64,000 bases of DNA, taken from positions 8,411,642 through 8,475,641 of the forward strand of contig OX393570.1 of the NCBI GenBank assembly GCA_947652115.1, given 5' to 3'. The position numbers were made by a program, and so were the translations under genes. Shown piece by piece: positions 25,119 through 35,710 of this stretch. Under the pieces are notes generated by a model that was not told the DNA's origin, did no database searches, and saw only the letters and a program-made list of their open reading frames with translations. Numbering within the stretch: the first letter of the stretch is position 1; every line of letters begins with the position of its first letter. The DNA is from Blastomussa wellsi. Its lineage: Eukaryota; Cnidaria; Anthozoa; Scleractinia; Plerogyridae.

Positions 25119-25518
25119 TTAAAGGACACTGTCACGCCTGATTATAGAAATTGTTATGTTCTAATTTCCATATTATTGTGCCAAATGCCACCACATACAG
25201 GAATACATTTGATAAAAAGATCGAACAGAGCAAGATAGAATAGGTATTTTGGAGAAATTGCACAAGATTACAAGGATGGAAGTGGATTGCAATTCATCAA
25301 AATTGGTTTCAGGGCAGGATGTCCAGAAATCAAAGCTGAAATTCTGGTGAAATTTTGAATCTTTTAATAGTTATTTTTCTTCTTATTTGATATTTCTGTG
25401 CTTTCACCACTTTTAGCATCTTTCTCCTGCTATTGCAAGGGAATAAAGCACGATTACAGCAAACTACAGGCCATACTTATTAAAATATGATATATCAGGC
25501 GTGACAGTGTCCCTTTAA
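25119..25518. mobile_element. non-autonomous DNA element with TIRs
   Basis: Terminal inverted repeats with the core AAAGGGACACTGTCACGCCT lie at both ends of about 400 bases without coding capacity. The left end reads TTAAAGGACACTGTCACGCC. This is a typical MITE. Confidence 0.7.
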
Positions 25519-25540
25519 AACGCATGGACAAAACCATGCA

Positions 25541-25604
25541 CCTCGTCCCCAGGGCCATCCGCGTGGTGCCCCGTCAAATGACGCGGATGGCTCTGGGGAC
25601 GAGG
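25541..25604. repeat. hairpin with 24-base arms
   Basis: CCTCGTCCCCAGGGCCATCC (25541-) pairs with GGATGGCTCTGGGGACGAGG (to 25604) with one mismatch. It lies immediately beside the 25119-25518 element. Confidence 0.75.
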
Positions 25605-26769
25605 TTGCTGAGAAATCACCTTAAAAATATTTTTAATTTTAATGGCGTTTTCATGGATCTACCCTCTTGAAAAAAGTCGCATCCAGCAAAAAAATTTTGC
25701 TGATAAATTGTTGTTAAATTTCTAGAATCAGCGTGTATTAACTTAATACATATCATAGCCAAGTTTCAAGAAAATCGTTGGAGCAGAATTGCGAAAATCT
25801 TATAGACTCTTATATTCAGCTTTATCATTGTTTTTATATTTTCTATACTTGATGCTCTTTGACGAAAAAAGCCACGAACCCAAATTTTTGTGAGAAGCCT
25901 CGCCAATGCTTGCTAAGCCAGAGTGCCAAGCCGATTGTCGATCGTCCAAACTGTTAAAAAGTATTCGCTAGTTCTGTAAACATTATACAATGGTCATTAC
26001 TTCCTCAGACCTTCAAAGTCGCCTTTTACAACATTACAACAACTAGACCCCAGTTTTATGACACATTTCCTCCACATGAATTTCAAGATATTACAATAGT
26101 TTTGCCTTGATTTTTGCTGCTTTGCCGTGCTGCGAATTTGAGAATGAGCACGTGCGGCAGTTATAAGGGGGCGTCAGTGATATACAACAATATCATAATT
26201 TAAGAAGGGCACACAAAAGAAAATCATCGTCTTCCCTCTCCTCCTGGGGTGGTCAGCGCGCAACTGCAAGGTAACATTTGAGTTTACACTTTTCACTTGT
26301 TCAAAGTATGATGACACCTTCCGACCCTTTACAAGTCAAATTTCGTAGAACGTTCACACTTTTCTAGTGTTAAGGCCATTTTTGTACGGTGAGAAGCTTT
26401 TCATAAGCCGACGATGTTTAATCATCCTTACGAGGTACAGCTGACAGATCAGCTTAGCAACAGAACAGTAGATGGTAACTAGGAAGGTAGGACGGAAGGT
26501 AGATGACTGTAGCCCCCCCTTCCTTAGTTTTGCGACGTCAAATTTGAGATATTTCGGTATTTTTATGTCTTCAATAGTGCTTTATTTAATAAAGGATGTG
26601 CAAAGCAAATTCTCCAAATCTGTGAAAATTATAGAAATGTGACGTAATTTTCAGTTTTGGAACTCACCGCCCATGGCTGCAAGTGGCCTGCGCATGCGTG
26701 CAATCATAGGGAGGGAAGTACTAATTCTCGTCCCTAGAGCCCGCGATCCATTTGGATATCACCAAGGAT

Positions 26770-27017
26770 CGAATCTGAGTTGGCTGAAAATTGGCCTTTT
26801 GCAACAACGGACAAATGGTACAAAATCCACCACGCTGGAGGGCAAGCTTATTATTATTCCTGCATTGGGACATCCAAAACAAAGAAAAGTCAAACTTGGC
26901 TGGCTGAGGTCGCTTTGTTTGGCTGTCCCATTGCGGGGATAATAATAAGCTTGCCTTTCAGCATGGCGGATTTTGTACAATGTGATCGTTTTTTGCAAAA
27001 GGCCTATTGGTGAATCA
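26770..27017. repeat. foldback element with arms of about 110 bases
   Basis: The left arm (GGCCTTTTGCAA ... GGCAAGCTTATTATTATTCC) and the right arm (GGATAATAATAAGCTTGCC ... TTGCAAAAGGCC) are imperfect inverted copies separated by a short loop. Opposed open frames over it are artefacts of the symmetry. Confidence 0.75.
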
Positions 27018-27274
27018 GCATTCTGCTCAAAATTGGGACCGACCAGAGGGGTCGATCCGTGATGGGGACCAGAAGAACTGTGAGTCTAAAAAATAATGAG
27101 CAAACGTGGAATGCGATAATTGTCCAAAAACTCTGCTCTGGCATGCAACACAAAAAAATGGGAAAGATCTCGTTGCCTGTCTATGGAGGAGAGTTGTCCC
27201 TGGTTGGAGGGCACCCTTCATACTGAACTACACCAGGCGAGAGAACTGTTCATATATTTCTTTTTAAACAGCAG

Positions 27275-27548
27275 CGAACTTTTATGAATCAAATCAAATG
27301 TAAATGATGTTTTTGTGGAGAGGGGAAAACTGGAGGACCCGGAGCAGAGTAGAGAACCAGCAAACTCAGCCCACATATGACGCCGGGGCCGGGAATCGAA
27401 CCCGGGCATCGGGGACCCGGAGAAAAACCTCTCGGAGCAGAGTAGAGAACCAGCAAACTCAGCCCACATCTGACGCCGGGGCCGGGAATCGAACCCGGAC
27501 ATCGGCGGAAGGCGAGCGCTCTCACCACTGCGCCAACCCAGCTCTCCT
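27275..27548 (-). mobile_element. tRNA-derived SINE with internal duplication
   Basis: Read on the minus strand the head is GCTGGGTTGGCGCAGTGGTG with a perfect B box GGGTTCGATTCCC, then a GTGGGCTGAGTTTGCTGGTT body and a TTTCCCCTCTCC tail. About 90 bases, including the B box, are present twice (around 27346-27415 and 27436-27505). Confidence 0.85.
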
Positions 27549-27598
27549 ACTGTAATTGGCAGACGTTTGTAGATGAGTATTTTGTTTTAATGTTACAG

Positions 27599-27746
27599 GT
27601 GAATTTGTGGCGGAACATGACGGATGTTCGAAGATGTGATGGATATATTCAATATCCTGCTTGTCAGACCGCTCTGCAGATACGTCGAAATCAAGATACT
27701 ACTTCGCGGTGGAGACAACATGCTGGCACTGAATGCTTCACAAGAG
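27599..27746 (+). CDS. candidate exon, unknown gene
   Basis: Bounded by an acceptor (tttaatgttacag) and a donor (CAAGAG|gtgaga). One frame has an ATG at 27624 and reads MFEDVMDIFNILLVRPLCRY and on to NASQE, 41 codons ending in phase 0. A second frame is open throughout. The peptide is not recognised and no neighbouring exon was identified. It could be an isolated exon of a non-coding RNA. Confidence 0.3.
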
Positions 27747-27850
27747 GTGAGATTTACACGGATCATGTTCAGTAACAAAAACTACAATTATTAAAAGGGG
27801 CCCGGTCAGACTATTTTAGGCGATTTAAGTGTTGGCTAATGTTCATTTAA

Positions 27851-28076
27851 AGGAACTACGTCATCGTTCGTGTGCTTTGAAAAATTTAGCCTAAATTTTT
27901 CAAAATCGTCATTTCCAATCCGTTTCAATCTTCTCCATCCTCAGCCATCCTTTTTCCTTTTTGGTTTAGTATCACTCTTTTGGTGTTTTCTTCTTTAGCA
28001 AACTATTATTTTTGGGTTTTCTACATTTTATGGGTAATTTAGGTTGTCGAAGAAATGACCGTAGCTCCTTTAATTA
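27851..28076 (+). repeat. dispersed repeat copy 3 (of 3)
   Basis: See 11120-11372. The two match in the same orientation over about 225 bases. Confidence 0.75.
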
Positions 28077-28152
28077 GAACAGAACAGAACAGAACAGCAC
28101 AGCACAGCACAGCAGCACAGCACACAGAACAGAAAAGAATAGAATAGACAGA
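28077..28152. repeat. ACAGA / GCACA microsatellite
   Basis: AGAACAGAAC, then CAGCACAGCA, then AGAATAGAAT units directly after the dispersed repeat. Confidence 0.8.
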
Positions 28153-28763
28153 CTTTACTTATTCACCGTATTTCTACTCCGCATTCTTCAAAAATATTTG
28201 TCTTTAAATAGAAGACATAGAAATAGAACAATAGGCCAAATCTAACTGACTACCTACCTATTCAACTAAAAGATAAATAAAAACAAATTCAAGGATTATT
28301 TCTCCTTACGCACGATTGTATAGAAAGTACTGTGATTGCTTCCTGCGCAGCAGCTCTGAAAAATGTTCCTTTTGACAGGAGAATATTCACAATTTGTGTA
28401 TGGAACAGTACAAAATAATTGAATAGGCCATTTTCCAGTTCTCTTTTACCTCAGCATCAAAACGAGTCAAAGTGTGAAACCATTCATATGAAAATGTGTT
28501 TTACCTGCATTTTCATTCTCATGCAAAACAATCTTATTTCCATACGAATAGTTTCGCACTTACACTCGTTTTGAAACTGAGGGAAAGGGAACTCGAAAAT
28601 AGCCAAAAATCACTGCGGGATTCAAATTCACGTGGGACATGAATTTGTGATTACACCGGGAGTGGTATAATAGACCATAATAGAACAAAAGAGTGGAGTG
28701 ATATTCTTATTGTTCAACTGGTGCGAGTTTTAATTTAGCTTTTACTTCGTAAACGGCTTGGTA

Positions 28764-29742
28764 ATTAAGGCGGGGGTAAACCTGAAAGCCGTTTTTCCGT
28801 CATAGACCACTTCAGAAAATGCCACAATACTCTTTCTTTGTCCCCAAAATTTTGCATAAGCATTGGTTTTGTTTTCTCTTGGGACCATTGTAAGTCCCAT
28901 GAGAAACTGGAAACAATGTTTATGCAAAATCTTGGGGACAAACAAAGAGAATTATGGTATTTTCCGAAGTGGCCTATTTAAAATGGATTTAATGCAAATT
29001 AAATATCTCTTTTGCGTTTCAAGGAGTGCCAAAACCCTTAGCTCAGTACACAAATCAATGTCTTGTGGTATTTTGTACGTTTTTGGATGATTTTTGGGTA
29101 TATTTGGGAGGAAGGAGTTTCTCTTAATGAAGAAGGAAAATTTGGAGAAATAATAGATAGTGAAGATTCAATGGAGTTTAAAAATTAGAATTTGGAGTTT
29201 AAAATTAGAATATGCACACCCAAACAATCCCTCTACCAAGCTGGGGTGCTCTTGCTCTCAACTGTCTGTTAGTGTTTAAAAAATAATTTTCTTCCTTTTA
29301 TAGACCCTATGCAAAAATGGCTGCCATTGTTGTTTGTAGTCTGGTCAAGTTTGTTAAGATTCCGATTGCGACACGTGGAAGTAAATGGCATAATATACTA
29401 CTCTGAGAAGTTTCAGTGGTTTTGGTTAAATTCCTGCAAAATTGTGACTGATTTAAATTTAAGAGATTTGTATGGAAAAAGCCACTCTGGCCCGCCTAGC
29501 CTCGCTTTCATGTTTTTGGCAATATAAATGGTCCTATAACTTTCCATTGGTTAGAAGAAAAGCCTCAAAACTCCATATATCGATTTAATTTGACTTAATC
29601 TTTAAGGGAAAGTAATTAATTCTCTTAAAAAAATGTTTATTTTCGGGGCCCAAAAATAGCGGCCGCCATATTTGCATAGGGTCTATATCTTCTCTAAACC
29701 TCTCAAAGTTTCATTCGAATCCAGGAAGACCCCCGCCTTAAG
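28764..29742. repeat. nested foldback elements
   Basis: An outer inverted pair TTAAGGCGGGGGT (near 28768) and ACCCCCGCCTTAA (near 29740) encloses two inner elements. One is a foldback at 28803-28977 (arms AGGCCACTTC ... TTTGTCCCCAA). The other is a TIR element at 29299-29687 with ends TATAGACCCTATGCAAAAAT and TATTTGCATAGGGTCTATA. No coding potential was seen. Confidence 0.65.
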
Positions 29743-32700
29743 TTTACATAAAAAAATCGTCAATAAATAGACTAAATTAACTCATTCGTAATAAGGAAAC
29801 TAAAAAGGAAAAAAAAAACGGAAATATTTCACACAACCCGATTGAAAGTGTTTTTAGTTTGGAACGTTATCTTAACACCCACGGGACGGTTCAATCAAGA
29901 GTAGTTGAAGGGTAAAACCTCCTCCCTCCAAAAAGCAGTACAGCTACCCTCTAGCCCCCTCACCAATAAGTGTTGTGATTATTCAGACCATATTGCTGTG
30001 AAACATATCCTTTTGATTTGTCTCAAAATTGTAGTACACACATACGTTTCAAAACAGTCCCGGAAGCACGCCCATGGATCCCCAAAGAAAAGAAATCGAA
30101 CATTGAACCCTGGGACCGTTTTAACCCCCCCCCCAATATTACTCAAATAACCCCAGGGCTTATCATCCGAACCAGAACTAAATTTACAGTGGTGCCATTG
30201 TATAAGGCTAGGAGTAGATAAGCAATACTAACAGCGTTAAGAATTGAAAAAATCCACAATTTTTAGAGTGAACAAGTGGCAAAACAGATTATAACACAGT
30301 TCCAACAGCTGCGCAATCTTCGTGGGATTGCTCTATAAACTACGTAGGTCGAAAGCGTCAATGGGCACCAATGAAAGCCTTTTACCTGCTGCCAGCAAAG
30401 CTGGAAAATGAACCATGAAATAAGTTCTTTGACTCTTAAGAAACCGAGGTTGTGTGAAATAATGCTTTTGTTTTGAATCTCAGAACGTGTTTTAATATTA
30501 TTACATAATCTCTTATTTTCTCTTTCAAAGCTTCCAAACTCGCATATTGTACATCAAAAACAAAAAAAATAAACAATTTTAAGTGAATTTTGGCTGTGCT
30601 ATCGAAGCATTATCTCGTAGACTCTCGAAATGAACCAGGGTGTAGTACTGTCTTATTGTTATGTGGTCACGTACGGTTCTGTTCAAGAAAAAGAAAATAT
30701 GTTCTTTTGAGATCAAGAAAAGCTGTGGAAAAAGCAATCATTGAGAGAGTGTTTTCACAGCTGCTGCAAACTCCCTCAAATCTACACGAGTGTTTGCTTA
30801 GTTCTGCACGCTTTCGATTTCATTTATAACTTAAACGCACAAAACACGCTTTTAAACAGCGCCATAGAATAGTAAATAGCTTTTAAACCAATCCTAGCAC
30901 TCGTAATATTTTGTTTATTTATTTTAAAGATTGTCTTAAATCAACCTTGGAAATTTAAACTCAATATTTTATGGGACCAAACAGCTGCAACGTTTTGACA
31001 TTTATCTTAGCTTACGTTTTTGTAAGTCAGCCAAAAAATCGCCTGATTATCGTGACGTTGTTTTTGTGTGGGTGCATAATTGCAAACTCATGTAGTTGGT
31101 GCGAAGATGATTTGCATCTACAACCAATGTCGCGTTCTCGCGATCGGTGCTATTTGCAAACAAAATAAATAACTCAGTTAAACCGCAAACGAGAGTTAAG
31201 ATAGCTACATGACAAAATGGTTACACCCTGACACTGGCAGGTGTACATAATAAAGAATGTAGATCAGTCCATGGAACGAATAAATATCCACCTGTTAGGA
31301 TCGCTGTCGATATCCCTCTTCTAACCGTGACTGTGTTGTTAGTGATTGAAATTAATGACTCCTAGCTCTTAATTTTTTAAAAAAATTCTGAAAACAGGAA
31401 ATGGATTGAACACTGCAGCTGGGAAGAAATGAGAGCATTTTGTTTTTTTCTTTAAAGTGCGCTTGTTTTGCTCCTTGCTATAGTATCTTAAAAATACGAA
31501 CCCTCGTCTCCTAAATAATTCGTAGTTCAATTTTCTTTCATGTGTGGCCTTTTTGTTTCGCACCAATGGCATTTATTTTTAACAAAGTGATGGATGAAAA
31601 CTTGCATTTTTGTGTGGCGCTGTTTTGTTCCACGTCTTGTTTTTGAAGCTATCGTTAATTTTAGCTGTTTCTGTATTTGTTACATTACGGCATTTGTAAA
31701 TAAAGCTTTTCGATAAAAAAATACTTAAATTAGTACAATACATGACGTTCTCACAAAATCAAAAACAATGATTTTAAATCGCGAACTTGGTGTCGCGAAC
31801 AAACAAAGTCGCTTCTTTATCACAAGAAATGTTATCGTGCAAAATATCGCTTTTAGAAATCGAAATTAAGTTTCTCGTAGTAACAAGGGTATCTCTATAA
31901 TGCGCAGTCAATGTTATAGGTCTTACTGGCCTTCGTTTAGAATCAGCTCGCGCTAAAGGTGACTAAATTCTTGCAAGATAATTGCAGACAATGTGTGTAC
32001 AACTGTTGGGAGAATTAGCATTTTCACGCGTGTTTTCTTTAATTATTTTTTTCCGCAATTGTGGTTAGATGCGAATTTTGACTTTTTAGAAGTTGGTATA
32101 AAAAAGGAAACAAAACTGATAAAAGGGAGCTTGTTCTAAATGCCGAAAGAGAGAGAAAGAGAGCAGAGACGAAGAAGATCCTTGTTTTTCTTCCAGAAAG
32201 TTCTACACTTTTGATAGGCGATATCAAACTTGGGAAAAAGGCAGCTGTGCTGGAACAATAAAAACGATTAACATTTGAGCAGCTGGGTTGGTGGTTCAAA
32301 TTATGAGATTAAAGCGTTACGATCAAGGATTTTCTACAGACTTTGTTTTTGTTAGCGATTGGGAATCAGTGCGACCTAATTTGATATGGACGGCATGCAG
32401 CGTGGCGTCCACAGCAGAGGACAGAAACCTCTCTACCAACTTATGAGAGAATTTCCACCGCCTTGGATAAATGGTAATTATGTTTTTTGAGTGCTGAATT
32501 ATTTTCAGGTCGCAAATAATGTTTCGCGAACACGACATAAAACCATTGAAACTGAAATTGAACTTTAACGCAATTACTAAAAAAACACAATAAAAAAACT
32601 TGTGGTCAAGCTTTGCTGCGTGTTCAGGGAACAAACGTTCACTGCAGCATGTCAAGTGTGTTCGGCATGTAAAAGAACTGGTGCCATTTTCTCATTAGCC

Positions 32701-34689
32701 GCTTTTTATTCCAGAAGAAGTGCATGTTCAAATTTAAGGGAAAAATCTCTAACTTCACTTCGAAACATTTCAGGAGAAAAAAATAAAACAGGTCATTATT
32801 GTTCAGTATCTTTTAATTAAATGGTCGCACTCTAGAGTTAAATCCTCAGTCGCAGCCTTAAAAATTAGAACGACCTTGTAATGAAAATAAATAAGCAACT
32901 TAATAATCACGCAATGAGGTTTCACACCCAGTCTAAACATGTTATAAACAGTGCTGCATGAAATAAAGTTGTTCAAAAGATTTGAATGACAACGCAGTGA
33001 GGTTTCACAGATTTACTTAAATCACTTTAACTTTATGATTAACAGGTTTGATACGCGATGCAAGTTTGAAACGACTTTTGAGTTGCTTCTTTGTTCGATC
33101 TGGTCGAAGGTAGATTTGGAAGATAGTCATACCTAGATTCAAGGCGATCTTTGATATTCACGTTGTGGCGTTCTTTTGTCCGAAAACAAAGCGTCGTTTG
33201 GGATACATTTTCAAAATAATCAATAACTAACTCATATTGCGCCAATATCAATATTAGGCATTTTCATCAGTGCTTAAAAATTAAAAATAAATTACGTGAA
33301 GGCTTCCTTGGATAAAAATGGGAAACGTAGAAGCCATTTTATACAGCAAAAGGTAGAGTGTACTAAAGTCTTAGAGCAGGTACTGCAAAAATACCGATCA
33401 CTTTACAAGTGGTTGGAGTCAGCCCATCGCAATTAAAATAACTAGGAGCTAAGACATGGACGGTTTTTAAAGGTTAATCTTCATCTAAACAAAACTATGA
33501 AAGGTTCAATCCTAAAATGTTGCTAAAAATGATTCGGAATTTAACATTGTTGAAGTATGAATATAAGTGGCAGGAGCTGGATGCAAGAGATTTAGTGGAC
33601 ATTCCTTTGGAACCCTGATTCCCGGTGTTCAAAGCAGCATGGCTAATATGATCCATCCAGTTTTATAATTTATAACTGATAGTTTCTCACAGTTTTAACC
33701 TCGAATAACACCAGTCGTTGTTTACTTTTAATCTGGCTACGTAGTGGGCGGTTCTTCTGTATCGTAAAAGGCAAAATAGGCGAATCTTGCGCTTCAGGTT
33801 CTGATCAAGCTATACAAAAAGATCAACTCTGACTGTAGGAAGGGCAGGCACGATTAACCTTTTCTAAAAATTTGAGCAAGATGTATTAAATAGTTTTTAA
33901 TTTGTGTGACGCAGGTTTAAAAACTGCTTAAAATTTTACAAAGTATACATTGGCTCATTAGCGCTTTAATTTGCCACATAGCTATTTTGCAAGTTTTGAA
34001 AGCCAACATCGTGCAAAGAGCTAACAGTTATCCTGATTTCTAAGTCTCTTCAGTCGTTTCGAATTAATTCGTATATAGTATGACGCCTTCTCTACGAAAA
34101 GTTTTATGCTAATGAAGCCTACTGTAACACTGACATCTGCATGGATCCGACGATAATTATGACGGCGATCCAGTGAAAACGAGTGGAGCCCGAAGTTGCG
34201 AGAATTCCTGTGGGGTTCTCGTCTCTATATCGTCGCGCGAGAACAACTGCCACTACAGACTCGAGACACTAGACTCGAGAACTGGAGTTTATTGGGCCCT
34301 TAGCAGTCTATTTTAAATCTAGGATCAGCACTGAAGTTTTTGCTTTGAAGTTCGAAAGCTTTTCCTCGTCTTTTATTTGCCGGTATGCATGGGGAAAGAA
34401 GCTGCTACAACTTCAGGTTTGGTGACCGTAGAGCAGTGAATTTGGGAGAGATACAAATCCCCAAATAATTTTCAAATCTACATATAGTTTTCTTTAAGTA
34501 TGGGCATTGCAAAAAAGATCATGAGAATTAAACGGGACAAAATTAGGTGAGGTTAGGTCTTCAACATTTTATCACCCACTCACCACGTTCAATGCTACCA
34601 CTTTTCTACCCACGACAACATTGTAAAAGACCAGGAGTAATGACTCGCCGACTTTCATGTCTTTCTAATGGTTATTAATGAAAATTAAA
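29743..34689. other. intergenic, no supported gene
   Basis: AT-rich sequence with frequent short frames on both strands. None has family features, consistent splice borders or recognisable domains. A 5' exon of gene C would be expected somewhere in or before this stretch, but I could not identify it. Confidence 0.4.
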
Positions 34690-35544
34690 TTTTCGGTGTC
34701 CTCTGTCCACCTTCATCAGAGTAGAAAACGAAAAAGTTGGTTGATACTCGCGCAAAGTTGGTTGTTGGCATACGCGCGAGGGAACGTTTTTCTTTTGTTG
34801 ACGGCGTCGTTGTCCAAAGTGGAGTGCCACGACTCCAAGGAAAAGCCTCCTTCTGTAACTCTTGACCAATCCGCTCGAGGATATGGGCGTCCCTCAGATA
34901 GATGTTGTTATCCGTTCTCTTAGCATGGTTCTTAATTGCTGATTCGCTGTTGTTTGCGCGCCCAGAATCATGCTCGGCTCCGCTGGAGGTCCAGGAGCGC
35001 TTGGTCTCCCCGATGTATGAAAATGAGCCTTTCTTTGTCGTTGTCTCTGATGCATTTCTTAAACAAAACGGCAGGATCGCCATTTGATCATCCATGGTGG
35101 GTCGGGATTTGTTGTTAGTAGGTTGGCCCTATTCAAAAGTGTTTTCACCACAGCTTCTTTGTGTTGCATCGCGACGCAATGATCACCGATCACTGTCAAA
35201 AAACCTCCTTATGGAGGAGATCTCTCATGACGCTGAAAAACTTAAATTAAAACTGTTCTATAGGCAGGACAGAATACTGAGTTTTTGCGCTAGTGGTATC
35301 CACGATCACGAGGAGATAACGAAGAAATGGGTAGGGAACATGTCCTCTGCTGACCTTAAAGAGAGTGAAGTCCAACTACTTATAAAATGACTTAATTAAT
35401 AAGTATCGGTCGAGCAAACCATTGCAGGACCTCCAGTCGCAAGATGAAGTAAGCCATATACCTAAGAACGCTTAGCCTCCTAGAACGAACAACATCACAA
35501 GAGAAGAGCGACAGGCGCTGATGGTGGACAGAGGACACCGAAAA
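34690..35544. mobile_element. 855-base TIR-flanked element with Penelope-like remnants
   Basis: Perfect 22-base inverted repeats (TTTTCGGTGTCCTCTGTCCA plus CC) lie at 34690-34711 and 35523-35544. On the minus strand, 34685-35095 contains YIGETKRS and SESAIKNHAKRTDNN, resembling a decayed GIY-YIG domain. On the plus strand, 35180-35390 reads AEKLKLKLFYRQDRILSF and DLKESEVQLLIK, which looks like a degraded N-terminal part of such elements. It may therefore be two opposed retroelement fragments sharing an end rather than a DNA transposon. Confidence 0.55.
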
Positions 35545-35710
35545 CTTAGTAAAAATTCCATACAGATCGGCTTTGGAAAACGTAAAATATGTCTACTACC
35601 GATCGCAGTACTGGTGACAGTATTTTAAGTAAAATACAAAAATTAGTTAATTGACTGATTAATTGATGAAAATAAATTAATGAAAATTTCATGTGTATTG
35701 TTTTCTGTAG

